Of a stretch of DNA of 35,716 nt, positions 8,754-17,595 are shown in pieces. This DNA comes from Rhodothermales bacterium. Lineage in GTDB: Bacteria > Bacteroidota > Rhodothermia > Rhodothermales > UBA10348. A program made the translations under genes and the position numbers. Position 1 is the stretch's first letter. Each line of letters begins with the position of its first letter. The notes under the pieces were generated by a model. It did not search any database, had not been told where the DNA came from, and worked only from the letters and a program-made list of their open reading frames with translations. The stretch is taken from the NCBI GenBank assembly GCA_028284865.1, contig JANQQV010000001.1, positions 1 through 35,716 on the forward strand, given 5' to 3'.

Positions 8754-9530
8754 CTATGGTGCCGGGTGGTCGGATTCCAAGGGCGAATCGTCGGGGTATG
8801 AGACCGCTTCCAGGGTCAGTCCATGAGGAGGAGCCGCGAATCCAGCTCGGGTTCGGTCTTTTGCCCTGAGAATCTCCACCACATCCTCCGGCTCGCGTTT
8901 GCCCTGACCGACTTCGATCAGCGTGCCGACGATGGCGCGTACCATGCCATGCAAAAACCGGTCGGCCCGGATGACAAAGTCCGAATGACCCTCTTTGCCT
9001 TCGACCGCCTCCCAACGGGCGTAGTCAATGGTGCAAACCCGGTTTTCGGTTTCGGATTGCGTTCGGCAGAATGAAGAGAAGTCGTGTCGGCCGAGTAGGT
9101 GTGCAGCTGCCGCATTCATGCGGTCGAGTTCTGGGGCCGGTCGGATATGCAACCGGATGGCGTTTTCGAAGGCGAATGGCAGCGTTCCTATCCGGTACCG
9201 GTATTGTCTCGAGCGCGCATCGTAGCGGGCATGAAAATCGTTGCGGACAGGTTGAAGAGCCCGCACTGCGATGGAATCCGGCAGCAATCCATTCAGGGAG
9301 GAAAGCAGCTTGAATGTGTCAATTTCCGCGTCTACTGAGAAGTGGGCAACCTGTCCGGCGGCGTGTACCCCTGTATCCGTGCGTCCTGATCCCGTGATGG
9401 AAATCGGGAATCGCAGTGCCGTTTTGAGGGCGTCCTGAATGGCTCCCTGAACGGTCGGGTCTTCCGGCTGAATCTGCCATCCGTGCCAGTCCGTTCCGAT
9501 GTACTCTATGTCCAGACGATAGGTGGGCAC
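8754..9530 (-). CDS. truA: tRNA pseudouridine(38-40) synthase TruA
   Basis: The 258-residue product is the normal length for TruA, which makes pseudouridine at positions 38-40 of the tRNA anticodon arm. Family motifs are clear: YIGTDWHGWQIQP, the catalytic-Asp segment GSGRTDTGVHAAGQVAHF, and FLHGMVRAIVGTLIEVGQGK towards the C-terminus. The gene is transcribed away from aroK; the 61-nt gap contains a good -7 box facing truA. Confidence 0.96.
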   Translation of the reverse strand: MPTYRLDIEYIGTDWHGWQIQPEDPTVQGAIQDALKTALRFPISITGSGRTDTGVHAAGQVAHFSVDAEIDTFKLLSSLNGLLPDSIAVRALQPVRNDFHARYDARSRQYRYRIGTLPFAFENAIRLHIRPAPELDRMNAAAAHLLGRHDFSSFCRTQSETENRVCTIDYARWEAVEGKEGHSDFVIRADRFLHGMVRAIVGTLIEVGQGKREPEDVVEILRAKDRTRAGFAAPPHGLTLEAVSYPDDSPLESDHPAP

Positions 9531-9576
9531 TTCTTCGAACTTCTTCGTTGCGGCGTACCTTCAAGGGAATCTGCGG

Positions 9577-9584
9577 CAAAGGTA
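9577..9584 (-). promoter_or_regulatory. -7 box of the truA promoter
   Basis: Read on the minus strand, this is TACCTTTG, a full match to the Bacteroidota -7 consensus TAnnTTTG, 46 nt before the truA start. No TTG lies at the expected -33 distance. On the other strand of the same gap TACCTTCA (9556-9563) could serve aroK, so the two promoters would overlap. Confidence 0.5.
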
Positions 9585-9591
9585 GCGAATC

Positions 9592-10134
9592 GTGATCACT
9601 GAGAGGATCTTTCTGACGGGCTTCATGGGATCGGGCAAGTCGACGGTTGCACCCCGGCTGGCTCGGGGTCTAGGATATGACGTGCTTGACCTGGATCAGG
9701 AAATCGTGCGGACCACCGGACTTTCTGTGCCGGCGATCTTCGAACTCTACGGCGAAGAGCGATTCCGCAGTGAAGAGAAAGCGCAGCTGCACCTTTCCCG
9801 TGAGCGATCCAACGTGGTGGTCTCATTGGGAGGAGGTACGATCGTCGATCCCGACAACTTGGCATGGTGTCTGGCGAACGGGACGGTGGTCTATCTGCGC
9901 GGGTCTGCCGCTTTTCTGGCCAGCCGACTGGCGAACTCGAAGCGGGATCGGCCACTCTTGTACGACGACCATGGAAAGCAGCTGACGGCGAACGCATTGC
10001 GGGAGCGTGTGGGCAGCCTGCTGGAACAGCGCAAGCACATGTACGAACAGGCTCATATAGCTGTGGACATCGATGCCTCGCCCGTTTCCAAAGTCGCCCG
10101 ATCCATCAGGGATCACATTCGATCAACCGCGTGA
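9592..10134 (+). CDS. aroK: Shikimate kinase
   Basis: The 180-residue product phosphorylates shikimate at O-3 with ATP, the fifth step of the chorismate pathway. It has the Walker A motif GFMGSGKST (residues 9-17), the shikimate-binding DLDQEIV segment, FRSEEK, the SLGGGTI glycine loop and the RPLLYD lid region. The start codon is GTG at 9592. It ends inside the next ORF, sharing 62 nt with the longest possible recQ start. Chorismate made through this step feeds the trp operon further along. Confidence 0.96.
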   Translation: MITERIFLTGFMGSGKSTVAPRLARGLGYDVLDLDQEIVRTTGLSVPAIFELYGEERFRSEEKAQLHLSRERSNVVVSLGGGTIVDPDNLAWCLANGTVVYLRGSAAFLASRLANSKRDRPLLYDDHGKQLTANALRERVGSLLEQRKHMYEQAHIAVDIDASPVSKVARSIRDHIRSTA

Positions 10135-11431
10135 CGCTGAGCTGACGTCCGGACCAGTCTCGGAAAAAGAAGATCTGCCAGCCGCTCGGAGCGTGCTTCA
10201 GGCTGTATGGGGCTATGCCGATTTTCGGCCTGCCCAGATTCCCGCGCTTCGGGCCATCCTGTCCGGCCGGGACGGACTGATCCTGATGCCTACGGGAGGA
10301 GGGAAGTCCATCACTTTCCAGGTGCCAGCACTGGTACGGGGCGGTTTGACACTGGTCATCTCCCCGCTCGTTTCCCTGATGCAGGATCAGGTCGCGGCGC
10401 TGGCCGGCCGAAGCGTCCCCTCATTCGCATTGTGCGGCAAGATTGAACCGGGCGTGGGTGCGTTCCTGATTCGAAGGATTGAGGCGGAAGCAGCCTTCAT
10501 CCTGTATCTCGCTCCGGAACGGGTGGGTACCCGTTTGCTGACTCAGATCATTTCCCGAACACGGCCTCGGCTCCTGGTGATTGACGAAGCACATTGCATC
10601 TCCTCTTGGGGACATGACTTTCGACCTGCTTACCAGAAGATATTCCGACTTCGCGAACAGGTACTCAAACTGCACGGCTCGCCGCTGCAATGTGTGGCAT
10701 TGACAGCAACGGCGACTCCGCGAGTGGCTCGAGATATTTGCCGCTCATTGCGCCTACGCCAGCCATTTCGGACAATGGCGACTTTTCGCCGGGACAACCT
10801 ATCGTTTGTCGTGAAACGATGCGTGGATCCGACCCAGGAGGTTGTCGCATTGCTCGCACAAGAGGCTGGAACGGCTATCGTCTACGATACATCGCGCGAA
10901 GGGACGGAGGTGTGGGCGGAGAAATTGCGCCGGCGGGGTATACGCGCAGCAGCCTACCATGCAGGGATGCCAGCCGATGAGCGCCTGGATGTTCAACGGG
11001 AATGGCTGCGCGGCGTGTCGCGTGTGGTGGTAGCTACAAATGCGTTCGGGATGGGGATCGACAAGCCGGATGTCAGACTGGTCATTCATGTCGGTATCTC
11101 CGATTCGCTCGAAGCGTGGTATCAGGAAGCCGGGCGGGCCGGCCGGGACGGCCGGCCCGCCCTCTCCATTGTTTTCGATTCCCCTGATGCGCGAACGTCG
11201 CGGGAATCCCTGTTCGGGAGCGGGCTCCGGGCCACGGATTTCAGACGCCGGGCGCGATTCAGGGCGATGGTGCGGTGGCTGGATCGACAAGCATGCCGCA
11301 ACTGGGGCGTGTTGGGATACTTCGGTGAGGCAGCGCCGGAAAGGTGCGGCAACTGTGATCAATGCCGTCCAAACATTTTGGCGGAGTGGCAGGATCAGCG
11401 GATGGCCGCGATGTCGATGGCTCGATCGTAG
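10073..11431 (+). CDS. Short RecQ-family ATP-dependent DNA helicase
   Basis: The 452-residue product has the RecQ helicase motifs in order: YADFRPAQIPAL (motif 0), LMPTGGGKSITFQVPA (Walker A), SPLVSLMQDQV (Ia), VIDEAHCISSWGHDFRPAY (DEAH box and aromatic loop), ALTATAT (III), YHAGM, VVVATNAFGMGIDKPDVR (V) and WYQEAGRAGRDG (VI). It ends with a zinc-binding segment (C...C...CGNCDQC) and lacks the winged-helix RQC and HRDC domains of longer RecQ proteins. The ATG at 10073 overlaps aroK by 62 nt; a GTG at 10193 just before the helicase core is an alternative. The unwinding function is well supported, the biological role is not. Confidence 0.93.
   Translation: MPRPFPKSPDPSGITFDQPRDAELTSGPVSEKEDLPAARSVLQAVWGYADFRPAQIPALRAILSGRDGLILMPTGGGKSITFQVPALVRGGLTLVISPLVSLMQDQVAALAGRSVPSFALCGKIEPGVGAFLIRRIEAEAAFILYLAPERVGTRLLTQIISRTRPRLLVIDEAHCISSWGHDFRPAYQKIFRLREQVLKLHGSPLQCVALTATATPRVARDICRSLRLRQPFRTMATFRRDNLSFVVKRCVDPTQEVVALLAQEAGTAIVYDTSREGTEVWAEKLRRRGIRAAAYHAGMPADERLDVQREWLRGVSRVVVATNAFGMGIDKPDVRLVIHVGISDSLEAWYQEAGRAGRDGRPALSIVFDSPDARTSRESLFGSGLRATDFRRRARFRAMVRWLDRQACRNWGVLGYFGEAAPERCGNCDQCRPNILAEWQDQRMAAMSMARS
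11132..11162 (+). repeat. Perfect 13-bp all-GC inverted repeat inside recQ
   Basis: GGGCGGGCCGGCC (11132-11144) is followed by a 5-nt loop and its exact complement (11150-11162). Every paired base is G or C. It lies in the codons of helicase motif VI (GRAGRDGRPA), so amino-acid constraint explains part of it, but the exact symmetry depends on codon choice. A GTTTT stretch lies about 10 nt further on. Confidence 0.9.
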
Positions 11432-11724
11432 ATGGCCACGAGACGCTCCGGGTCGCTCGACAGTGCGGTCACCTTTTCCTGGAAGGACGTCTCGTCGAGG
11501 CCGTTGGCCCGCAGGACTGAGTCCCTTCGGGCATCATCCCGGGCAAACACCTCGTTTTCCATGGCATTCAGCGCGTCCACATCCGCACCGTGCAGATCGA
11601 CGAGCAGCACGGCGAAAGCGGAATCTGCCGCCGTCAAAGTCGTCTCAAGCGGATCGTCGGGAGCCGAGCACCCGATCAGAGTGCACAGCAAGGCGACGAT
11701 CAGTAGGGAACGGGATTCAACCAT
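11395..11724 (-). CDS. Small lipoprotein of unknown function
   Basis: The 109-residue product starts with a lipoprotein signal (SRSLLIVALLCTLIGC, Cys at about 19). The rest is acidic and mostly helical, rich in Asp and Ala, with no domain I recognise. I chose the ATG at 11722-11724 because it places the signal at the N-terminus. It begins 16 nt after the DUF4837 gene on the same strand, so the two are probably cotranscribed. Its last 37 nt overlap the 3' end of recQ on the other strand. Confidence 0.72.
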   Translation of the reverse strand: MVESRSLLIVALLCTLIGCSAPDDPLETTLTAADSAFAVLLVDLHGADVDALNAMENEVFARDDARRDSVLRANGLDETSFQEKVTALSSDPERLVAIYDRAIDIAAIR

Positions 11725-11740
11725 TACGACGGAGTCACCA

Positions 11741-12880
11741 TCAATCAGCGGCCACGTCGTTGGCTTCCGTCTCGGCAGCCATGACGTCGTTCGCGTTCTG
11801 GAACGTGTGGGCAATGGTCTCCATGTGACGGAGGAATTCGCGTTTGTCGAATCCTGGCGCGAAGACCATTCCGTCGATCATGTACAGGCGACGCGAGTCA
11901 TCATCGTAGAACGTGTAATTGACAAACGGTCCGCCCATGCCCCATTCGGTCAGGTCGCCATCCTCTTCGCGATCCACCATGTGCCACAGGCCACGCGTTT
12001 CGAATGCGTAACGACCGAGGAAGTCAATGTTCTCGCTGATCAGCTCGCGCCGATAATCGATCATCACGAAGCCGTCCACGTTGCCCCGGATATGGGTCTC
12101 GGTCAGACGATCGCGAGCAGCGTTGATCCAGGTCGGATTCAAGTTCGCCGGGTTGAAATCGTCGATGTAGTAGACAAACAGGCTTCGCCAGGAGTTTTGA
12201 TCGACCACGCGGCGCAGCCAAACAAAGTCGGTGGTATCGATGGCCGAGAAGTAATCGTGCTGGACTTTGACCTTGAACTCATGCTTGTCGAGAAGCGCCT
12301 GCTCCATGTCGAACTGCCGCCCTCGTTCAAACATGTCCAGCTCCACACGCTGACGGGTGATGTCATTGAACTGGTACTGGATGTCTTCGCCACGGGCTTC
12401 CAGCTCTGCAATGATGCTTTCAGCGGTCTGTCCAAAGACATAGATGACCTGCTGGCCTGATCGCCAGAGATCACGGCGCGGAACGATGGTAACCGTACCA
12501 CTCTGAATGGCTGCGAGCGCCTCGGCGTCCAATCGCGAGCGAAGGAATTCCGCTTCACGCGTCGAATCGGCCAGCGGCGCGACGACCAGAATGTTCTTCT
12601 GCTTCTGGATGGTGTCCAGAATCCGGTTTGACGTGAGCGTCATCCGCTGGAGATGGAAGGCCCGCTCGGGAGCAGGAAGCGTCCCCAGGTAAGGAGCCAC
12701 GTTGCCCCGGATGGCATCACCCAATGCGCCGTTCCAACTCGCCGAATCGGTAACAACCACGACATCGCCCTCGCGACCAACCGCTGCAGGTCGATACTCA
12801 AGCGTTTCGCAACCGACACCCAGAAACAGGGTGGCAAGGAGCAGGAATGGAATCAGGGAACGACTGGATGCAGTGCGCAT
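11741..12880 (-). CDS. DUF4837-family lipoprotein
   Basis: The 379-residue product has a lipoprotein signal (IPFLLLATLFLGVGC, Cys at about 24). The body matches the DUF4837 family of Bacteroidota: a nucleotide-independent N-terminal half (GDVVVVTDSASWNGALGDAIR) and a conserved C-terminal segment (YAFETRGLWHMV, then MGGPFVNYTFYDDDSRRLYMIDGMVFAPG). The function of the family is unknown. It follows trpA by 96 nt without a clear terminator between, so it could be read as the distal part of the trp transcript. Confidence 0.82.
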   Translation of the reverse strand: MRTASSRSLIPFLLLATLFLGVGCETLEYRPAAVGREGDVVVVTDSASWNGALGDAIRGNVAPYLGTLPAPERAFHLQRMTLTSNRILDTIQKQKNILVVAPLADSTREAEFLRSRLDAEALAAIQSGTVTIVPRRDLWRSGQQVIYVFGQTAESIIAELEARGEDIQYQFNDITRQRVELDMFERGRQFDMEQALLDKHEFKVKVQHDYFSAIDTTDFVWLRRVVDQNSWRSLFVYYIDDFNPANLNPTWINAARDRLTETHIRGNVDGFVMIDYRRELISENIDFLGRYAFETRGLWHMVDREEDGDLTEWGMGGPFVNYTFYDDDSRRLYMIDGMVFAPGFDKREFLRHMETIAHTFQNANDVMAAETEANDVAAD

Positions 12881-12976
12881 GGGCGTCAGGAATTGGAAAA
12901 TCAGTTGTGCTTCAACACGGATACCGCCCCAGCGGTTCGGTAGCCAGGATCGGGGTTTAAAGAACGCGACAGAACG

Positions 12977-13807
12977 TCAGGAACGGGTTCCGCTCTTGAG
13001 ATCCGCGACAAATGCAGTGACAGCCGCCAGTCGTTCTGCACGGGATCCCGCTTCGCCGTCCCAGACATCTGCGACGAGATTGACGAGTGCCGAGCCCACA
13101 ATGGCGCCGTCCGCTTCCGAGACCATGGTCCGGACGTTTTCGGCGGACCGGATTCCGAATCCAACCATGAGCGCATTCTCCCGGACCGTTTGCTTGACAC
13201 GTCGCAGGTAGTCAAGGATGGGCGACGCATCCCCGGTGTTGGCACCGGTGACCCCGGTGACCGAGACCGCGTAGACAAATCCGGATGAAAGACGATCAAT
13301 GTGCTCAAGTCGGGCGGTGGGCGTCGTAGGGGAAACCAGACAGACGGTGTCCACGCCATGTTCGGCTGCCGAGCGGAAAAACGGTGATTCCGGATCGGGG
13401 AGCACATCAGGCAGAATGACACCCTCTACTCCAGAAGAGCGGGCATCGCGGAAAAAGTTGCTGATCCCGTACTGCATCACCGGATTGCCGTATCCCATGA
13501 GTAGTAGCGGGGTGTCCGATCTGGAGGTGAAATCCCGGGCATACTCCAGTGTCTTCGCCATCGTGACTCCTGCCTCCAGCGCACGCGCGCTGGATCGCTG
13601 GATCGGAATGCCTTCTGCGAGCGGATCGCTGAACGGCATGCCCAGCTCGATGAAGTCGGCGCCCCCGGCGTCGATGGCGTCGAGCAGATCCGGGGTGGCA
13701 TTAAGATCAGGGAAGCCACTGGTGATGAACATGCCCAAAGCCTTTTCGCCGCGTTCGGCAAGGCCACGCAGGTGGGCTGACAGGCGACTTTCGACGTTTA
13801 CAGCCAT
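12977..13807 (-). CDS. trpA: Tryptophan synthase alpha subunit
   Basis: The 276-residue product cleaves indole-3-glycerol phosphate to indole, which is channelled to TrpB. The catalytic Glu lies in FIELGMPFSDPLAEG, matching the family's 'ELG.PfSDP.ADGP' segment with Glu-Gly in place of Asp-Gly; the second catalytic acid and the phosphate-binding GFGI segment are also recognisable. The start ATG overlaps the trpB stop by one base (TGATG), which indicates translational coupling of the two subunits. Confidence 0.96.
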   Translation of the reverse strand: MAVNVESRLSAHLRGLAERGEKALGMFITSGFPDLNATPDLLDAIDAGGADFIELGMPFSDPLAEGIPIQRSSARALEAGVTMAKTLEYARDFTSRSDTPLLLMGYGNPVMQYGISNFFRDARSSGVEGVILPDVLPDPESPFFRSAAEHGVDTVCLVSPTTPTARLEHIDRLSSGFVYAVSVTGVTGANTGDASPILDYLRRVKQTVRENALMVGFGIRSAENVRTMVSEADGAIVGSALVNLVADVWDGEAGSRAERLAAVTAFVADLKSGTRS

Positions 13808-15006
13808 CAGAGTGCCCCCGCGATTGTCTGCATGTCCTTGTCCCCGCGTCCAGAGCAGTTCAGCACGATGAGTTCATCTGGTGACGTCTCCGGTGCGATC
13901 CGGGCCAGGCCCGCAATTGCGTGCGCCGTTTCCAGCGCCGGAATGATGCCTTCCGTCTCGGAGAGCAATTTGACTCCTTCCATGGCCTCGTCGTCAGTGG
14001 CCGAGAGATATTCTACGCGGCCGGTCTGTTTGAGCCATGCATGCTCGGGACCGACACCGGGGTAGTCGAGTCCGGCGGAAATGGAGTGTGCCAGATCCAC
14101 CTGGCCTTCGGCGTCCTGGAGGAGGTAGCTCAAGGCTCCATGCAGGATGCCCGGCTTTCCAAGTGTCAACGTAGCGGCGTGACGCCCATCGAGGCCCTCT
14201 CCGGAGGCTTCAACGCCGATGCAGCGCACATCCGGATTGTTCAGGAACGGATGGAAGATGCCGATGGCGTTGGAGCCGCCACCCACACACGCAATGAGGA
14301 TATCGGGATCCTGACGACCTTCCTTGTCCTCAAGATCGACCTTCACTTCCTCCCCGATGATGGTGTGGAAGTCCCGCACCATGGCCGGGTAGGGATGCGG
14401 TCCAACGACGGAGCCGATGATGTAAAAGGTATCCCGGACGTTGGTGACCCAGTCACGAATGGCCTCGTTGGTGGCATCCTTGAGCGTTTGCGAACCGCTT
14501 GTGGCGGGCCGCACTTCGGCACCGAGCAACTGCATGCGATGCACATTCAGCTTCTGCCGCTCGATGTCCTCGGCACCCATGTACACGACGCATTCCATGC
14601 CGAAGCGCGCGCAGACAGTAGCCGTCGCGACTCCATGCTGCCCAGCACCCGTTTCCGCGATGATGCGCGTCTTGCCCATACGTCGAGCCAGCAGGATCTG
14701 ACCGATGGCATTGTTGATCTTGTGGGCACCGGTGTGACAGAGATCCTCACGTTTGAGGTAAATGCGACCGCCGCCGAGTCGCTCTGTGAGGCGCTCGGCA
14801 AAGGTCAGTGCAGTAGGCCGACCCACATAATCGCGCAGCAATCCATGGTACCGGGCCTGGAACGCTGGGTCCTTCTTGGCGTCGCTGAACGCCTCGGTGA
14901 GTTCTTCGAGGGCAGGCACCAGGATTTCTGGCACAAAGGCTCCCCCAAAATCACCGAAATAGCCGCGAGCATCGGGCTGCGCTGTGGTCAGTGTTTCTTC
15001 AATCAT
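13807..15006 (-). CDS. trpB: Tryptophan synthase beta subunit
   Basis: The 399-residue product condenses indole with serine using pyridoxal phosphate. The PLP lysine is in [13 protein letters not shown] (Lys at about residue 93), and the phosphate-binding loop GGGSNAIG is present. Length and the N-terminal [15 protein letters not shown] segment fit the standard TrpB1 class that partners TrpA. It follows trpF after 119 nt and overlaps trpA by one base. A long open frame on the opposite strand is a codon-bias shadow. Confidence 0.98.
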   Translation of the reverse strand: MIEETLTTAQPDARGYFGDFGGAFVPEILVPALEELTEAFSDAKKDPAFQARYHGLLRDYVGRPTALTFAERLTERLGGGRIYLKREDLCHTGAHKINNAIGQILLARRMGKTRIIAETGAGQHGVATATVCARFGMECVVYMGAEDIERQKLNVHRMQLLGAEVRPATSGSQTLKDATNEAIRDWVTNVRDTFYIIGSVVGPHPYPAMVRDFHTIIGEEVKVDLEDKEGRQDPDILIACVGGGSNAIGIFHPFLNNPDVRCIGVEASGEGLDGRHAATLTLGKPGILHGALSYLLQDAEGQVDLAHSISAGLDYPGVGPEHAWLKQTGRVEYLSATDDEAMEGVKLLSETEGIIPALETAHAIAGLARIAPETSPDELIVLNCSGRGDKDMQTIAGAL

Positions 15007-15125
15007 CCGGAATACGGAATGGTCTGAGTGATTGGATGAATGGATATGGGGCGGGGGACTACGCTTTGCGTCGGGTCGGTCGAGTCAGGATCCTCTGATC
15101 GAGCCGCTGCAAATCGACGCCATGT

Positions 15126-15764
15126 TCAACGGTTGGCGACTTCTCCGTGTACGGATCTGACGAAACGGTCGATCGCCTCAAAATCTTTCTGCCCGGGTTT
15201 TTCCTCAACGCCGCTGGCTACGTCAACACCCCAGGGATCCAGCTGCTCGAGGGCCAAGTGGACATTGTCAGGCCCGAGACCGCCTGCCAAGAGCCATGGT
15301 TTAGGAAATTCCACACCACTCAGGACGGACCAGTCGAACACCTCACCCGTTCCGCCGGCGGCGGTGGCCGAACCCGTGTCGACTAGAAAACGATCCACCA
15401 CATCGGCGTAGGCCGAAAGCGCCAGCTCGATTTCGCTGGCGGAGGTCCCCGGGAAAATGCGGAGCGCCTTGATCACAGGCTTCTCGATTCGCTCGCAAAA
15501 TGCAGGCGATTCGCTGCCATGAAGCTGAACCCAGTCGAATCCGGTAGCGGCTACCGTCTGATTGACAGTATCCGCTTCAGCATCGACGAAAACGCCGACC
15601 GACTCCACGCCGTGCAGCCAAGCAATGATGTCCCGGGCGAGGCCGGCCTCAACGTATCTCGGACTGGGTTCGTGCTGGATGAACCCCAGCAGGTCCGCTC
15701 CGGCGCCAGAAGCATACCGGGCGTCGGGCAGATTGGTGATTCCGCAGATTTTGATGTGCGTCAT
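15126..15764 (-). CDS. trpF: Phosphoribosylanthranilate isomerase
   Basis: The 212-residue product performs the Amadori rearrangement that follows phosphoribosyl transfer to anthranilate. Family landmarks are present: the catalytic Cys in IKICGIT at the N-terminus, WVQLHG, the catalytic Asp in FLVDTGSATAAGGTG, LAGGLGPDNV and GVDVASGVEEKPGQKD. The start overlaps the trpC stop as ATGA. It is a separate gene here, not fused to trpC as in E. coli. Confidence 0.96.
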   Translation of the reverse strand: MTHIKICGITNLPDARYASGAGADLLGFIQHEPSPRYVEAGLARDIIAWLHGVESVGVFVDAEADTVNQTVAATGFDWVQLHGSESPAFCERIEKPVIKALRIFPGTSASEIELALSAYADVVDRFLVDTGSATAAGGTGEVFDWSVLSGVEFPKPWLLAGGLGPDNVHLALEQLDPWGVDVASGVEEKPGQKDFEAIDRFVRSVHGEVANR

Positions 15765-16558
15765 GACAGTTGATCGAGCACGTTCGCAACAGCTTGACCG
15801 GGGTCAGCTGCTCGCATGAATGATTCTCCGACCAGGGCAGCGTCGATACCCGCCTGATGAACCTTGCGGAAATCATCGACGGAATGGAGACCACTTTCGG
15901 CTACCCGTGTCAGTGCATCAGGCAGCATGGTCAACGTCTCGATGGCGCTGATCAGATCCACCTCGAACGTCCGCAAGTCGCGGCTGTTCACGCCAACGAG
16001 ACGAACGGTGTCCAGATCGACACGGTCGAGCTCACGCGGGTCGTAAATCTCCACCAGCGCGTCCAGGCCGAGCTCCGAAGCGGCCGCGTGCAATTCGGCC
16101 AACTGGGACTCTTCAAGGCAGGCAGCAATCAGCAATATTGCATCTGCGCCCCAGGCGCGTGCTTCGAAAACTTGATAGGGATCGATGATGAAGTCCTTCC
16201 GGAGCACAGGTAAGCTGACCGCGGCGCGCACCTGCTTCAGGTAGTCAGGATGCCCCTGGAAGTGCAGCGGCTCGGTGAGAACCGAAAGCGCCCCGGCACC
16301 GCCGGATTCGTAGGACAACCCTAGAGCCGGTGGATTAAAATCCTCTCGAATGACACCTTTTGAAGGCGAGGCTTTCTTGATCTCCGCCAGGATGGACAAT
16401 CCATCTTGCCTGAGGGCATCAATCAGGGAAAGCGTGTCGCGTTCAAATCCGGGATAGCTTTCCAGGCCTGCCACTGAAACGTCACTCTTTCGCTGCGCAA
16501 TGATCGTGCGGGTATCGTCGACGATGCGCCCTAGTATGGTATCGCGATAGTCCAGCAT
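15761..16558 (-). CDS. trpC: Indole-3-glycerol phosphate synthase
   Basis: The 265-residue product closes the indole ring from the TrpF product. Motifs include LAEIKKASPSKGVI (catalytic Lys), SVLTEPLHFQG, LRKDFIIDPYQVFEARAWGADAILLI (catalytic Lys and substrate loop), VGVNSRDL and VAESGLHS. I chose the ATG at 16556-16558, 2 nt after the trpD stop; the longer frame back to 16693 overlaps trpD by 133 nt and is not family-like. The stop overlaps the trpF start. Confidence 0.95.
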   Translation of the reverse strand: MLDYRDTILGRIVDDTRTIIAQRKSDVSVAGLESYPGFERDTLSLIDALRQDGLSILAEIKKASPSKGVIREDFNPPALGLSYESGGAGALSVLTEPLHFQGHPDYLKQVRAAVSLPVLRKDFIIDPYQVFEARAWGADAILLIAACLEESQLAELHAAASELGLDALVEIYDPRELDRVDLDTVRLVGVNSRDLRTFEVDLISAIETLTMLPDALTRVAESGLHSVDDFRKVHQAGIDAALVGESFMRAADPGQAVANVLDQLS

Positions 16559-16560
16559 GG

Positions 16561-17589
16561 TCAAGAGGCCAGCCGTGGAGCTTCCTGGCTCACCCGGATC
16601 AGGGTATCCAGCGTATTGAGAGCATTGCCCGAGTCGATACTCGCGGCTGCCTTTTCGATGCCCTCCGACGCAGAACCGACCACACCAGCGCACAGCAATC
16701 CGTACGCGGCATTCATCAGGACGATATCTCTGGGTGCGCCTGGATTGCCTTCCAGAACATGTCTTAGGATGACGGCGTTTTCCTTGGCATCGCCACCGCG
16801 AATGGCGGCGTGATCGGCACGGATCAAGCCGAATTGTTCAGGCGTGATGATCTCGTCCTTGATCGGGTCGTCCTTGCCCGAAAAGTGGAAAATCCGGGTC
16901 TGCGAGGAGATCGAAATCTCATCCATTCCGTCTTCGGCATGCACGCAGACGATTGATTCACTTCCCAGTGTCTTCAGGATGCGGACCATCAACTCGGCCA
17001 CATGCCAGCTGAACGCTCCAACCAGCTGACGCTTGACGCCGGCCGGGTTGCACATCGGGCCGAGGATATTGAAGGCGGTCCGGACACCGAGGGCACGGCG
17101 CACAGGCTGAACGTGCCGCATGGCTGGGTGGAAATAGGGAGCGAACTGGAAGGCCATGCCTGCATGCTCCAGGCAGAACTCGATGCCTTCCTTGCCCAGT
17201 TCTGTAGCCACGCCCAGCTCTTCGAGCACATCTGCCGAGCCACACGTAGACGATACCGAGCGATTGCCGTGCTTGGCAACCGGAACGCCGGCTCCAGCGC
17301 AAACAAATGCCGTGGTGGTGGAGATGTTGAACGATCCGCTTCTGTCGCCGCCAGTCCCGACGATGTCGATGGCATTGTCCGGCGCGTCGACTCGAACCGC
17401 GAATTCCCTCATAGTCGAGGTCATCCCGGCCAGTTCTTCGGGTGTTTCTCCACGTGCGCGCAGTCCCAGGAGGAAGGCAGCTATCTGCTCCGTGGAGGCC
17501 TCTCCAGAGAGCATCAGGTACATGGCGCGGGACGTGTCTTCCCGGCTGAGGGGTTTGTGCTCAGCCAGGGCAGTAAGAAGTTCTTTCAT
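16561..17589 (-). CDS. trpD: Anthranilate phosphoribosyltransferase
   Basis: The 342-residue product transfers phosphoribose from PRPP to anthranilate. The PRPP-binding glycine loop is clear (DIVGTGGDRSGSFNIST, about residues 79-95), as are KHGNRSVSSTCGSADVLE and ILGPMCNPA. It is a stand-alone TrpD, not fused to the glutamine amidotransferase, which is the separate gene 6 nt upstream. The spacing to trpG and trpC (6 and 2 nt) supports one transcript. Confidence 0.97.
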   Translation of the reverse strand: MKELLTALAEHKPLSREDTSRAMYLMLSGEASTEQIAAFLLGLRARGETPEELAGMTSTMREFAVRVDAPDNAIDIVGTGGDRSGSFNISTTTAFVCAGAGVPVAKHGNRSVSSTCGSADVLEELGVATELGKEGIEFCLEHAGMAFQFAPYFHPAMRHVQPVRRALGVRTAFNILGPMCNPAGVKRQLVGAFSWHVAELMVRILKTLGSESIVCVHAEDGMDEISISSQTRIFHFSGKDDPIKDEIITPEQFGLIRADHAAIRGGDAKENAVILRHVLEGNPGAPRDIVLMNAAYGLLCAGVVGSASEGIEKAAASIDSGNALNTLDTLIRVSQEAPRLAS

Positions 17590-17595
17590 GGCCGA

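Noticed and set aside
11432-12460. 342-codon open frame antisense to the DUF4837 gene
   Set aside because: The minus-strand gene has a signal peptide and family motifs; the plus frame has none.
12881-12976. Terminator after trpA
   Set aside because: A TACCG/CGGTA pairing exists but without a T-run; not strong enough to call an operon end.
13921-15027. 368-codon open frame antisense to trpB
   Set aside because: It mirrors a clear trpB gene; the protein is low in recognisable motifs and arises from codon bias on the opposite strand.
15007-15125. Leader or attenuator between trpF and trpB
   Set aside because: Only a 12-codon frame without Trp codons and a weak 6-bp long-range pair are present; no terminator follows.
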